Notes under the pieces: generated by a model
The model's database searches: none
What the model saw: only the letters and a program-made list of their open reading frames with translations
What the model was told of the DNA's origin: nothing
Position numbers and translations under genes: made by a program
Assembly: GCF_000613445.1 (NCBI RefSeq)
Contig: NZ_BAIZ01000018.1
Location: 1 to 63,382, forward strand
Source: Hoylesella shahii DSM 15611 = JCM 12083
Lineage (GTDB): Bacteria > Bacteroidota > Bacteroidia > Bacteroidales > Bacteroidaceae
DNA: 63,382 nucleotides
Direction: 5' to 3'
Shown here: piece after piece, positions 47,133-57,058 of the stretch
Position numbering within the stretch: position 1 is the first letter of the stretch
Layout: every line of letters begins with the position of its first letter

Positions 47133-47140
47133 TATCTTTG
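47133..47140 (+). promoter_or_regulatory. -7 box TATCTTTG of the lipid kinase gene
   Basis: A TAnnTTTG match 68 nt before the ATG at 47208, divergent from the spt promoter. Confidence 0.5.
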
Positions 47141-47207
47141 CATTAGAACATAAACAAGGCCTTGAAAGCAAGGGAAGTAACCTGTAAGAAGTCATAAATA
47201 AAACGGA

Positions 47208-48236
47208 ATGAAAAAGAAAATTGTGTTCATCATGAATCCCAAATCGGGTTCGGGCAGTAAAAAAGGCATACCCGAGGCAATTGAAAAATACATCGATGCC
47301 GAACGCTTCGATTACGAAATACGCAACACCGAATATGCGGGGCACGCTTGTAAGATTGCTAGCGAGGCTAAAGAGCAAGGCGTTGACGTTGTTGTTGCTG
47401 TGGGGGGTGATGGCACTGTTAATGAAGTGGCGCGCGCCATTGTAGAGTCTAACACGGCCTTGGGCATTATTCCTTGTGGATCGGGTAATGGATTGGCTCG
47501 CCATTTGTTGCTTCCCATGAACATAAAAAAGTGTTTGCAGGTGATAAACAAATGCGAAATACACAGTCTTGATTACGGAAGAATAAACGAACACTACTTT
47601 TTCTGTACTTGTGGTATGGGCTTTGATGCTTTTGTGAGTCAGAAGTTTGCTGAGTCGGGTAAGCGTGGACCCATTACTTATGCTGAAAATATCTTGCGCG
47701 AAGGTCTTACCTATGAACCAGAGACTTATGAAATTGAAGACGAAACAGGCGTGCACAGATATAAAGCTTTCCTTATTTCGTGCGCCAATGCATCGCAATA
47801 TGGCAACAATGCCTATATTGCTCCAGGCGCTTCGATGAGTGATGGTTTGCTAGATGTAATTATTATGGAGCCTTTCGACTTGCTAGATGCACCTCAAATA
47901 AGTCTTGATATGTTTAATAAAACGCTTGATAAGAACTCAAAAATAAAGACTTTTAGGTGTAAGGAATTGAAGATACACCGGAAAAACGAAGGTGTTATAC
48001 ATTTTGATGGCGACCCTGTGAATGCAGGAAAAGACATTTCGGTGTCGTTAAAAGAAAAAGGCATCAAGATGATTGTTAACCCCGATGCCGATAAATCGCA
48101 GAGAGAGCCTAATGCTTTTCAAACAGTTGCAGCCTCACTTTTCAACGATCTTAACGACATTCGCCGTTCGCTAAACAAACAAAGTCAAAAACTTCCACTC
48201 TTGGGGAAGGTTCTTCACCGAAAACTTACGAAATAA
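47208..48236 (+). CDS. Diacylglycerol/sphingosine kinase family lipid kinase
   Basis: A 342-aa protein of the DAGK catalytic superfamily. It has the N-terminal KIVFIMNPKSGSGSKKG, the nucleotide-binding VAVGGDGTVNEVARAI at about residues 64-79, GIIPCGSGNGLARHL, and a C-terminal beta-domain. Bacterial members phosphorylate diacylglycerol, undecaprenol or sphingoid bases. Being head-to-head with serine palmitoyltransferase suggests a sphingoid or ceramide substrate, but that is inference. The final 50 residues are unusual for the family and may be a regulatory tail. Confidence 0.85.
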   Translation: MKKKIVFIMNPKSGSGSKKGIPEAIEKYIDAERFDYEIRNTEYAGHACKIASEAKEQGVDVVVAVGGDGTVNEVARAIVESNTALGIIPCGSGNGLARHLLLPMNIKKCLQVINKCEIHSLDYGRINEHYFFCTCGMGFDAFVSQKFAESGKRGPITYAENILREGLTYEPETYEIEDETGVHRYKAFLISCANASQYGNNAYIAPGASMSDGLLDVIIMEPFDLLDAPQISLDMFNKTLDKNSKIKTFRCKELKIHRKNEGVIHFDGDPVNAGKDISVSLKEKGIKMIVNPDADKSQREPNAFQTVAASLFNDLNDIRRSLNKQSQKLPLLGKVLHRKLTK

Positions 48237-48472
48237 ACAAATGTATTGGGCATTGTCTGCCCCACCCTATCTCATTTGGAAGAACGATAATATTATTGCG
48301 TTATATTTCTTTACAGACTTTATATCAAGAATATTGTCATATCGTAAGCAGGCGATTTGTTGATTGGTGCGTAATCGCTAATTGTTCATAAAAACAGAAC
48401 AACCTAGGTGAATAATGGTTGAATTGAGCATAATAAGCTTTTCGGAATGCACGAAGTTCCAATAATAATCAT

Positions 48473-48480
48473 TACTTTTG
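48473..48480 (+). promoter_or_regulatory. -7 box TACTTTTG of the glucosaminidase gene
   Basis: A TAnnTTTG match 20 nt before the start codon at 48500. Confidence 0.5.
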
Positions 48481-48499
48481 TAGGTATAATCAGTTTTGT

Positions 48500-49414
48500 A
48501 TGAAGAAAATTATTACACTGCTCCTCACCATCACATTCGTTTTTTCTGCCTCAGCACAGTTGAGGTGGAACTCGTTGTATCAAACTTATATTAGCCAATA
48601 TAAGGATTTGGCCATCGAAGAGATGCTCAAACATAAAATTCCTGCAAGTATAACCTTGGCTCAAGGTTTACTTGAGAGTTGTGCAGGACAAAGCGAATTG
48701 GTGAAAAAGGGTAATAATCACTTTGGAATCAAATGCCACGACTGGACAGGACGAAAGACTTATCACGATGATGACGCAAAAAACGAGTGTTTCAGAGCCT
48801 ATAAAAGCGCAAAAGATAGTTATGAAGATCATAGCCAATTTTTGAAACGAACCAGATATAAGCAGCTTTTTTCACTTCCACTTACCGACTATCGCGGTTG
48901 GGCACGGGGCTTGAAAGCATGCGGATATGCCACCGATCCTGGTTATGCAACAAAACTGATTAATGTGATTGAACTGTATAAGCTGTACAGGTACGACTCA
49001 GCAACAGATTACGACAAGTTCTTTATTAAGCATGCCGGTAATTATCAGCCTGGAAATGACAACACTCGACTACATCCAATATACAAGTACAACGACAACT
49101 ATTATCTGCGAGCACGTAGAGGAGATACTTTTAAGTCGCTTGCTGAAGAGCTTGAACTATCCGAAAAGTCGTTAGCTAAAGCCAACGAGCGTTCTAAATA
49201 CGATGTGCTACGCGAAGGAGAGATAATCTACCTCAAGAAGAAACGTAAACATGCAGAGAAACAATTCAAGAACAGACCGCACGTTGTGAAGGCTGGAGAA
49301 AGCATGTACGACATCTCTCAAAAGTACGGTATACGTGTAAAGAGTCTCTATAAACTAAACGATTTGCCCGAAGACTACCAAATAAAAGTTGGAGTCGTGC
49401 TGCGTGTTTATTAA
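48500..49414 (+). CDS. Exported glucosaminidase-domain protein with two LysM repeats
   Basis: A 304-aa exported cell-wall hydrolase. The signal peptide (ending SASA-Q) is followed by a mannosyl-glycoprotein endo-beta-N-acetylglucosaminidase domain (IPASITLAQGLLESCAGQSE, with GNNHFGIKCHDW) and, after residue 195, two LysM repeats (YYLRARRGDTFKSLAEELEL and HVVKAGESMYDISQKYGIRV). It should cut or trim peptidoglycan in the periplasm. It is a single-gene unit with a TACTTTTG promoter box 20 nt before the start. Confidence 0.9.
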   Translation: MKKIITLLLTITFVFSASAQLRWNSLYQTYISQYKDLAIEEMLKHKIPASITLAQGLLESCAGQSELVKKGNNHFGIKCHDWTGRKTYHDDDAKNECFRAYKSAKDSYEDHSQFLKRTRYKQLFSLPLTDYRGWARGLKACGYATDPGYATKLINVIELYKLYRYDSATDYDKFFIKHAGNYQPGNDNTRLHPIYKYNDNYYLRARRGDTFKSLAEELELSEKSLAKANERSKYDVLREGEIIYLKKKRKHAEKQFKNRPHVVKAGESMYDISQKYGIRVKSLYKLNDLPEDYQIKVGVVLRVY

Positions 49415-49624
49415 TGCGCGTGATTAATTCGGTTGCAAATACTCTGGGAATATGCATTATTTAATGATGCATGAAAAAGTTAGAATAAGAGGCAGAAATA
49501 GCCATTGAGGCACAGCTATCGTACTGTGGCCCCGAGCAAAAGAATATAATCGACGAATAAACACTGTTGGGAATTTACAGTTACAATCTATAGTAATTAT
49601 TATCGTTTAACATCATACTATAAA

Positions 49625-50899
49625 ATGAAGACACTGTTCTTATCTATTCTCGCTTTGGCGAGTACGTTGACGGCGTGGTCTCAACGCTTCGACGATGAGT
49701 TTGATAATCGAACCCTGCGAATAGACTATACGTTTGCAGGCAATGTAAACAAGCAAGACATTTCTGTAGCCAAGCTTAACGTTATGCCTGGATGGTTTGG
49801 TAAACGACAAAGGTTGGCAGAAGTGCCTGTTGAAGGGAACGGGCAGATTACCGTTAGGCGCAAAAAAGACAAGCAAGTGATTTATCGCAATTCTTTTTGC
49901 ACCTTGTTTCAAGAATGGCTAACCTATGATGAAGCCAAAACTTCGTCTAAGTCTTTCGAGAATGTATTCCTTGTTCCAATGCCAAAAGATACAGTTGAGA
50001 TTACTGTCGACTTGAGAAATAACCGCAGAGAGGTGGTGGCAAGCCTAACACACACCGTGGCGCCTAAAGATATTTTGATTAGAAAGGTAGGCCAATCGGC
50101 AGTTACTCCGTACGAAGTGCTGCAAAAAGCCGCCGACCCAAATAGATGCATCCACATTGCTTATGTGGCAGAAGGCTATACAGAGGCCGAAATGGATGTG
50201 TTTTTGAAAGATGCTAAGGAGGCTACCGAGGCATTGTTTGCGCACGAACCTTTTAAATCTACGCGCGAAAGATTTAATATTGTAGCCGTGAAGTCGCCTT
50301 CAAAAGAAAGCGGAACAAGTGAGCCTTCTAAAGGGATTTGGAAAAATACAGCCTTGCACTCGCATTTCGACACGTTTTATAGCGATAGATACCTTACTAC
50401 TTTGAATTTATTCGACCTACACGATTGGCTTGCTGGTACGCCTTACGAACATATTATTGTGCTGGTTAACACAGAGAAATATGGCGGTGGTGGCATTCTT
50501 AATTCGTATAACCTATCGATGACACATCACGAGAAGTTTAAACCCGTTGTAGTTCATGAGTTCGGACATAGCTTTGCCGGACTTGGAGACGAGTATGCTT
50601 ACGAAGCTGAAAGCATTTCGATGTATCCTCGCGATATTGAACCTTGGGAAGATAACCTTACTACTCTTGTTAACTTTAAGGGTAAATGGGAGAACTTGAT
50701 AAAGAAAAATACGCCCATCCCAACCCCTGCAACCGAGAAAAACAAGAAAACTGTTGGCGTTTACGAAGGCGGAGGCTATAGTTTGAAGGGTGTTTATCGT
50801 GGTTTTCAGGATTGCAGAATGCGCACAAACGAATTTCCTGAGTTCTGCCCTGTATGTACGCAAGCCTTAACAAGGTTTATTGACTTCTATACAAAGTAG
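49625..50899 (+). CDS. Secreted M64-family metallopeptidase
   Basis: A 424-aa secreted zinc peptidase. The signal peptide ends at about residue 19 (TAWSQ). An N-terminal beta-rich domain of about 160 residues leads into the M64 peptidase, with the zinc motif HEFGHSFAGLGDEY at about residues 310-323. M64 includes the IgA peptidase of Clostridium ramosum. Bacteroidetes members are widespread and mostly uncharacterised, so the substrate is unknown. It is a single-gene unit, ending before a gap that holds one terminator. Confidence 0.85.
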   Translation: MKTLFLSILALASTLTAWSQRFDDEFDNRTLRIDYTFAGNVNKQDISVAKLNVMPGWFGKRQRLAEVPVEGNGQITVRRKKDKQVIYRNSFCTLFQEWLTYDEAKTSSKSFENVFLVPMPKDTVEITVDLRNNRREVVASLTHTVAPKDILIRKVGQSAVTPYEVLQKAADPNRCIHIAYVAEGYTEAEMDVFLKDAKEATEALFAHEPFKSTRERFNIVAVKSPSKESGTSEPSKGIWKNTALHSHFDTFYSDRYLTTLNLFDLHDWLAGTPYEHIIVLVNTEKYGGGGILNSYNLSMTHHEKFKPVVVHEFGHSFAGLGDEYAYEAESISMYPRDIEPWEDNLTTLVNFKGKWENLIKKNTPIPTPATEKNKKTVGVYEGGGYSLKGVYRGFQDCRMRTNEFPEFCPVCTQALTRFIDFYTK

Positions 50900-51270
50900 T
50901 TTTTCTGGCCTATATTCTCTTACTGAAAGTATTATAAAAGCGGTAAAGGCATAGCAAACTATTGCTGTCCGGTAAAACTTTTTGGGGGATATCTGTGTTA
51001 GTTAAAATAGATTTAACCTTATTATTTCTTAGAATTATCGGTTATTATAGGTCTTTTCTTATCAAAATAAGTGCATTCTATAATACTTACAGATTGAAAC
51101 TGAAAACCAATCCCCAGGATGGGTAAAACGGCTGCAATACCGATGGATAAAGAGATACAGAACTTTCTGTTTATTTTTACCAGACAGCAATAATAGCAAA
51201 CCTAAGTTTTTGGGCATTATACCAACGCACTCGTTTAGAACAATAGGCGTGTTGGCATCAAATAAACAAG

Positions 51271-51320
51271 AAAGCCCCATTGCTTAACCATCGAAATTGG
51301 TTGTGCAGTGGGGCTTTTTT
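51271..51320. terminator. Terminator between the convergent M64 and C69 genes
   Basis: AAAGCCCCATTGC pairs with GCAGTGGGGCTTT, followed on the plus strand by a T-run. The rest of the 50900-51423 gap is AT-rich and holds no supported gene. Confidence 0.65.
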
Positions 51321-51423
51321 AGGGCCAAAAGTAAGTTATTCAATTGAAAAAAACAAATCGCGCTACATTTAATAACGCTTGTTGGTTCTACTTTTGTAAC
51401 TTTAGGCTTGGTATTGTGACCTA

Positions 51424-53073
51424 TTATTTTTTTTCTTCAGGCACAACATACCATTCGCCAGTCTCTTTAACTAACTTTCGAGCAAACGATTCAGGGAATC
51501 CAGGGCGCTTAGGCCTTGCTCCAATACCTTCTTTGTTGAGAAGAAATTGACGACCTTTGGTTGGTTTAACGGCCATATCGTTGTATTTAACAATGAGGAA
51601 GGTAGCCAGTTCTTTCCATGTTTTCAACATTGCTTGTGCTTGCTCGTTGCTATAGTCGTTCAAATATTGAATAGCTTTTGATGCATCTGTGTTGTAAAGT
51701 TCAGCAGCTCGCTTTTCCACTTGTGCCTGTTGAGCTAGGTAACTGTTCTCAAGACTATCGCGAACTTCCTTCAGTGTAGGGAAAAGTTGGTTGTAACGAG
51801 GATATACCATGTTGCTTACCCAGTTGCAAACCCAGAATGCGTTCTTGTCAGAGAAGGTCACAGCATCAGCGCCTGGAGTATTATAGCATTCGGGTTGCAC
51901 GGTGTTGCCACAATAGATAGGTGTATAAGGCACCATGTTGCCGTCGTCGTTGCCGAACCAAAGAACGCCCCCAATCTGCCTTGGTAACCAAGAACGAAGT
52001 TGAGCTACGTAGCTAAAAGCTGTCTGTTGAGTAGAAACTGGTCGCTCGTTGAAGTATTTTTTGCCATCCACTGTATAATAAAGTGGTGTTGGACGATAAG
52101 GCATTTGCCATATACCTGCACCTACATTGGTGCTGTCTATTGCTAAAGGCGTTCCCTCATAGTGGTCGCGCATAGCTGCAGCAACGTCTTCGAAGCCCAC
52201 TTTCTTATTGGGAATAATCCACAAAGGCATATCTTCGGCGTTGGCATCTCTGCCTAATACCCAAGGTAAATAGCGGTCGAAATTGTCGGCAAAGCGATTA
52301 AAGAAGCTGTAAACGCGAGCATCGCAAAACCTTCTTCCACCAAAAGTGGGAGCGCCATAAACATCGCGCCATGAAAAATCTTTGTCTTTACCCGTGTACC
52401 AACCTTTTGAACGCGCAAAATTGATCACGTCTTTAGAATACATTACGTCGCCTTTGGGATAATGCATAAACTTTGTTATGCGACTTTGGTTGGCGTGAGC
52501 GCAAATGGCATTGTCGGGAATGCGCACGGCAACCCATACTGCTCCCTTGCTACCAGCGCCTTTTCCCATCATTTCCATTATCCAAGCTTCATTGGGATCG
52601 CAGATAGTAAAAGTCTCACCACCCGAATAATAACCGTAGGTGTTCACCAGTGTTGTCATTACATTGATGGCTTCGCGGGCTGTTTTGCTTCGTTGTAGGG
52701 CAATGTATATCAGTGAACCATAGTCTATAATACCCGTAGAATCGGTCATCTCTTCACGTCCACCATAAGTTGTTTCGCCAATGCAGACTTGGTATTCGTT
52801 GATGTTTCCGATAACGTTATACGTTTCGGGAGCCTCTGGAATCTCGCCCAAATACTTGTGACTGTCCCAATCAATCACCTTTCTCATTTCGCCTTTGGCG
52901 TGCTTTCCTGCGGGGAAATGGCACAAACCGATGAAAAGACCATAGTCGTCTGCATTGTATGAGCAGAAGACCGACCCATCTTTGCTTGCTTTTTTACCAA
53001 CAATGAAGTTGGTACAAGCATAGCTACCCAAGCCCATTATGGACAGGGTGGCAATTAGAAATAGCTTCTTCAT
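51424..53073 (-). CDS. C69-family dipeptidase
   Basis: An exported peptidase of the C69 (Ntn-hydrolase) family, about 549 aa. The signal peptide runs MKKLFLIATLSIMGLGSYA and the chain continues CTNFIVGKKASKDGS. The Cys that follows the cleavage site is the expected N-terminal nucleophile. Later come SYNADDYGLF and GETTYGGREEM. The start at 53073 is chosen because the longer frame has no signal peptide and would overlap the upstream gene. It lies 20 nt after an M23 peptidase gene on the same strand. The pair would split cross-links and then dipeptides of peptidoglycan, which is inference. Confidence 0.85.
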   Translation of the reverse strand: MKKLFLIATLSIMGLGSYACTNFIVGKKASKDGSVFCSYNADDYGLFIGLCHFPAGKHAKGEMRKVIDWDSHKYLGEIPEAPETYNVIGNINEYQVCIGETTYGGREEMTDSTGIIDYGSLIYIALQRSKTAREAINVMTTLVNTYGYYSGGETFTICDPNEAWIMEMMGKGAGSKGAVWVAVRIPDNAICAHANQSRITKFMHYPKGDVMYSKDVINFARSKGWYTGKDKDFSWRDVYGAPTFGGRRFCDARVYSFFNRFADNFDRYLPWVLGRDANAEDMPLWIIPNKKVGFEDVAAAMRDHYEGTPLAIDSTNVGAGIWQMPYRPTPLYYTVDGKKYFNERPVSTQQTAFSYVAQLRSWLPRQIGGVLWFGNDDGNMVPYTPIYCGNTVQPECYNTPGADAVTFSDKNAFWVCNWVSNMVYPRYNQLFPTLKEVRDSLENSYLAQQAQVEKRAAELYNTDASKAIQYLNDYSNEQAQAMLKTWKELATFLIVKYNDMAVKPTKGRQFLLNKEGIGARPKRPGFPESFARKLVKETGEWYVVPEEKK

Positions 53074-53092
53074 AATTGTATAATTAGTTTGA

Positions 53093-54745
53093 TTAATAAA
53101 GAATAGTTGTCTCATAACGTCTTTTGTTGCCTTGGTTGTCGGTGGCGAAGAATGTAAGCTTCCGTTGCTTGCCTGTTTGCTTTAGTGGCGTTTCTACCAA
53201 TTTGCAGGCTACCCACGGACTTAGTGGAACTTCTTCGAATAATATAAACTGGCCATCGACATATCCTTCGTAGCTGTTAATGCCACTTTTGCTATCGGCA
53301 AGTCCTAGCTTAATTATCTTTGAGGCGTTCCAATTGCTTTGCCCCACTGGCGAAATAACTGGCGCTTCGTCGTCGTATTCTATGGTGTATTGCAGATGTA
53401 GGTCGCGCATACTAGCTGTAATCCAGCCTTTTTCGTACTTTCCACCAATGTAACGGGAGGTATATCCCCGTCCATTAATGTACAGTTTAGACGGGTCTTT
53501 CACCTGCTTGTTGAGTTTTATACTTATTCGAGCCGGTTGAAAAAGACGTTCTGCGGAATTTGTGAACGAGTACGAACCAGACAAAGCGTTTTCTTTTGAA
53601 TTTAACTTTGGTGTTAGTTTAAGCACATTGGCTACCGAATTGGGCTTAATAAGCAACTGAACGCCATCGGTTTGTAGCACATAAGGTCTGTTCCAATAAA
53701 CACTAAGCAGCGTGTTTAGTGGTTTAGGTGCAACCAATTCGCGTCTTTTTCCCGTTACTACAAAGGTATATCGGCTAGTATTACCCTTAAAGTCAGTTAG
53801 CACATATTCTAAATGATAATCTTTCTCTTGATTAAAATTCACAATTCCCTTGTTGGTATCAGCAGTTAACATCTGCAAACCCATGCCAGGGTATAAGAAC
53901 GAGTGCAAGTACCACACGTTATATTTGAGAAAATGTTCGTGGTCTCCCCATGCGTTTACTTGAATAGTTTTCTCGTAAGGAATGCGATTGACATTGCTTT
54001 TGAATACAGTTTTGCCGTCAACAAGCAGTTCTGTTTGCTTTACTCCATAACGATTGTAGGTTATTTCCATGTAATCGTTGGCCCAAATTCCAAATCCCAC
54101 CTTTCCCCAAGCAGTGAATTTATTGGTTAAATTGTGAGAGGTGAACGAATGTGATGATTTTCCGGTATCGTTATTAAACGCCCCCTCGCCTCTTACTGGG
54201 TAAGCCATAAAACCATGGGCCATAGGCGGCAGGCCGTCTTCTACATGCTGTCCTATAAACGCTAGTGGGTCAAGCATATCTCCAGTGCGTGTCTCGTGAA
54301 GTTCCAAATGTAAGTGTGGGGCTTCAGATGCACCCGAATTTCCACTGATGGCAATGAGTTGACCCTTTGCAACAGGTAGGTCGGTGGGCTTAAACCAGAT
54401 GTCACCCGTAGACTTTTTATTATTATACTGCCACTTTCTTACCATTGCTTTGATTGCGGGGGTAAACGTTTTGAGGTGACAATAAACGCTCGTATATCCT
54501 TCTGGATGATGTATGTACACGGCATTTCCAAAACCATCATGTCCCACAGAAACATGCGATACATAACCATCGCCAATAGAGAAGATGGCTTTACCTTCCA
54601 CTCCTCCTGTCTTTACGTCCACTCCACCATGAAAATGGTTGGGACGTGGCTCGCCAAAGTTACCCGCCAAGGAGATGGGGTAATTAACGGGCGACCCAAA
54701 AAGCACGTGGGCTGCCAATATTAATGATGATATAATGTTCGTCAT
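53093..54745 (-). CDS. Exported M23-family metallopeptidase
   Basis: A 550-aa protein with a signal peptide (ending FGSPV) and an M23 zinc peptidase domain in the first 170 residues. The metal ligands are in HFHGGVDVKTGG (about residues 38-49) and HLHLELHET (about 145-153). The remaining 370 residues are beta-rich and not a named domain. M23 enzymes are endopeptidases of peptidoglycan cross-bridges. It is the first gene of a pair with the C69 dipeptidase. No coiled coil is seen. Confidence 0.88.
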   Translation of the reverse strand: MTNIISSLILAAHVLFGSPVNYPISLAGNFGEPRPNHFHGGVDVKTGGVEGKAIFSIGDGYVSHVSVGHDGFGNAVYIHHPEGYTSVYCHLKTFTPAIKAMVRKWQYNNKKSTGDIWFKPTDLPVAKGQLIAISGNSGASEAPHLHLELHETRTGDMLDPLAFIGQHVEDGLPPMAHGFMAYPVRGEGAFNNDTGKSSHSFTSHNLTNKFTAWGKVGFGIWANDYMEITYNRYGVKQTELLVDGKTVFKSNVNRIPYEKTIQVNAWGDHEHFLKYNVWYLHSFLYPGMGLQMLTADTNKGIVNFNQEKDYHLEYVLTDFKGNTSRYTFVVTGKRRELVAPKPLNTLLSVYWNRPYVLQTDGVQLLIKPNSVANVLKLTPKLNSKENALSGSYSFTNSAERLFQPARISIKLNKQVKDPSKLYINGRGYTSRYIGGKYEKGWITASMRDLHLQYTIEYDDEAPVISPVGQSNWNASKIIKLGLADSKSGINSYEGYVDGQFILFEEVPLSPWVACKLVETPLKQTGKQRKLTFFATDNQGNKRRYETTILY

Positions 54746-54853
54746 GCCATATATGTTACTTGAAAATTAGAGGTAGAAAGATGCTATTAATGATTGCCTT
54801 GAATTATATATCAAGCGATTTATGCTTAAGATATATTGAGCTGTAATTGGCAC

Positions 54854-55069
54854 TCACTCTAGCAATACACCGTTATGAAATGCTTGTAGCCCTCCGCTTT
54901 CATTTTGTTTAATAGCAATTTCGCCACCTAGCCAAATAGTATTTGCCTCTTCGCCACATAGTGGCAGGTAGCTAATCACGGTAGATTGTACCACCGTAAC
55001 CACTCCATTCTTGATAGTTTGGTCGTTGTAAACTATCTTGTTTCCGGCGTAGCGCTTCTGTCTTTCCAT
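54854..55069 (-). CDS. Small hypothetical protein, 71 aa
   Basis: A 71-aa acidic protein (QKRYAGNKIVYNDQTIKNGV, then EANTIWLGGEIAIKQNESGG), probably a small beta-rich domain. It overlaps the end of the DUF4296 gene by 37 nt in another frame, so it is likely co-transcribed and coupled to it. A similar small gene at this place in other Bacteroidales is recalled but not checked. Function is unknown. Confidence 0.6.
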   Translation of the reverse strand: MERQKRYAGNKIVYNDQTIKNGVVTVVQSTVISYLPLCGEEANTIWLGGEIAIKQNESGGLQAFHNGVLLE

Positions 55070-55904
55070 TGCATTTGTTCGTCTAAAGTTGCAGCCGAGT
55101 CGGGTTTGATGGGCTCTTGCATATCAGATGCTATCACAGGAGCATTTGTGCGCATCTTTATAAGCCTAATGTTATAGATGGGCAACAGCCTTAAGGTGGT
55201 TTGTGTGCCACCAAATGCCTTCTCATTGTTAAGGAGGAAGTAACCGTTCAGGCGTTTAATGCCGAGATTTTCTGTATCATTCAGCTGTAAAGTGTAATGC
55301 GAGGGCGAAGAAACATGTATGGTTTGCGCCACAATGCTATCATTTGAAAGTGTCATAGCCAATACAGCTACAGCATCGCGAGCACCATCTTGGAAAATGA
55401 ATTGGGTATCAAACTCCAGCAAATAACGGTCTCCTTTATGGAAACTAGTATCTGCTTGCACCACAAACGAGCAAATATTGAAGGGCACCTGACTGGTGAG
55501 AACCACAGACGCATTGCCTTTCCATACGTTAGTGGTGTCGCCAGTAGACGATAAACGCTCGTAATTAGCAGCTGCACCGCCAAGGGCTAATTCTTCTTGT
55601 TCTAATCTTTTTGACAAGTGTTGGTATATTTGGCGAAGTATGTTGGAGTTTTGCATGTAGTACACCATAGAAGAATCGAACTGCGCTTGGTCCACACCAT
55701 GTTTCTTTAATGCTGCCAACCGGTAGGCATATTCTGTCTTTCCGTCGTTCATGTTGTTACGAGCCATAGCTCCAGCAATATGATAGTCGTATAGAATGTC
55801 TTCCATCTCTCCTGCTGGATATACTCACTAGGAACGCCTGGTTTACAACTTATTGCAGTAAGCAAGCACAAAACGGATATCAATATACCTACAAATCTTT
55901 TCAC
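55033..55904 (-). CDS. DUF4296 lipoprotein (frameshift near 55812)
   Basis: Starts at GTG (55904-55902), preceded by AAAGGAG. It opens VKRFVGILISVLCLLTAIS-C, a lipoprotein signal with Cys at about residue 20. DUF4296 itself begins EDILYDYHIAGAMARNNMND. One base is missing at about 55812 (CAGGAG for CAGGGAG), which splits the lipoprotein signal from the domain. Restored, the chain is about 290 aa. It follows lspA by 11 nt, so a lipoprotein gene is coupled to its own signal peptidase gene. Function is unknown. Confidence 0.8.
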
Positions 55905-55915
55905 GGTAATCTCCT

Positions 55916-56574
55916 TTACGCTTTGTCTGAATCTTTTTTCTTTAGTGAAAAACTAAAATTGATGGTCTCCCACTCCTTTCTGCAGAACAAGAAAAGGCAA
56001 ACAACACCTACGCTGATACTTGCGTCGGCAAAGTTGAAGACAGGACTAAAGAACACGAATTGTTCACCTCCTTTGAATGGAAACCACTCGGGATAGGTGG
56101 TAACGATAAGCGGAAAGTAGAACATGTCTACCACCTTGCCAGTTAGGAAGTCGGCATAACCTGTACCAAATGGCACAAACGATGACACGGTAAAAGGCGT
56201 GGAGGCATTGAAAATTAGTCCGTAAAACATCGAATCTATCATATTGCCGATTGCTCCAGCCAATATCATGGATAGAAAAACAATGTATCGCGTGCGCATA
56301 CTCTGCTTTACAACCTTCCATATATATCGTGTAATAAAAGCAATAGCCACTAGACGCAGAATGCTTAGAACCAATTTGTTGATAAATGTCATGCCGTAGC
56401 CATGCCATTATTCTCAACGAAGTCTATGTAAAACCAGTTGGTTACGTGTATGGCTTCGCCTAGTGCCATGCTTGTTTTCACTTCAAGCTTAATGATTTGG
56501 TCGATGATGAGGATTACAGCCACCAACAATATGGCCAAGTGGCCATCAGTAAATATCTCTTTTCCTTTTGCCAT
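55916..56574 (-). CDS. lspA: Lipoprotein signal peptidase LspA (frameshift near 56397)
   Basis: LspA cuts lipoprotein signal peptides before the lipidated Cys. Its first part (DGHLAILLVAVILIIDQIIK, then DFVENNGMA) and second part (AGAIGNMIDSMFYG, FNFADASISVGV) hold the two catalytic aspartates (GNMID and FADAS). One T is missing at about 56397, which splits the gene. Restored, it reads NNGMAYGMTF. The full chain is 219 aa. It stands between dksA and DUF4296 in a minus-strand cluster. The gene is needed for growth in many bacteria, so the break is likely an error. Confidence 0.9.
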
Positions 56575-56662
56575 GAATGGTTGTTCTGTTATGCAGCCCG
56601 AAGCCTTGTCTCGCAAACATTGTTGCAAAGACAAGGCATCTTGCGTTGTAGGGCTTGTTACT

Positions 56663-57043
56663 TTAACGTTTACGTGCGTTCTTCGACTCCACACTCAGCG
56701 TGGCATGTGGAACGGCCATAAGTCGTTGCTTAGGTATAAGTTCGCCAGTGATACGGTCTATGCCATAAGTTTTGTTGGCAATTCTTATAAGTGCGGCTTC
56801 AAGTCCTGTAATAAACTTTTGCTGGCGATTGGCCAGTTGTATCAGTTCTTCTTTGCTTTGTGTGGCACTACCCTCCTCCAATACTTTGTAGGTTGGTGAA
56901 GTATCGTCAACGTCATTTCCGTCTGCATTCATCAGGGTACGCATCATCGCTTCGTAATCTCGACGCGCCAGTTTTAGCTTTTCATTGATAATCACGCGGA
57001 ATTCTTCTAGTTCCTCGTCATTGTAACGTGTTTTGGTAGCCAT
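56663..57043 (-). CDS. dksA: TraR/DksA-family protein lacking zinc-finger cysteines
   Basis: A 126-aa protein of the Bacteroidetes TraR/DksA type, with an N-terminal coiled-coil region (YNDEELEEFRVIINEKLK) and the C-terminal globule (IANKTYGIDRITGELIPKQRL, then VPHATLSVESK). Canonical DksA carries four Cys, and many Bacteroidetes relatives keep one at the YGIC position. Here that residue is Asp (YGID) and no Cys is present in the whole chain. It may bind RNA polymerase in the secondary channel, but without a zinc finger. It lies 15 nt after ileS and before lspA. Confidence 0.85.
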   Translation of the reverse strand: MATKTRYNDEELEEFRVIINEKLKLARRDYEAMMRTLMNADGNDVDDTSPTYKVLEEGSATQSKEELIQLANRQQKFITGLEAALIRIANKTYGIDRITGELIPKQRLMAVPHATLSVESKNARKR

Positions 57044-57058
57044 AAGTTAGATAGGGTA

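Noticed and set aside
54854..55069. Continuation of DUF4296 by a frameshift into the 71-aa frame
   Set aside because: The 71-aa frame has its own ATG and a complete small-domain look, and DUF4296 reaches a normal end at 55033. An overlap of two genes is more likely.
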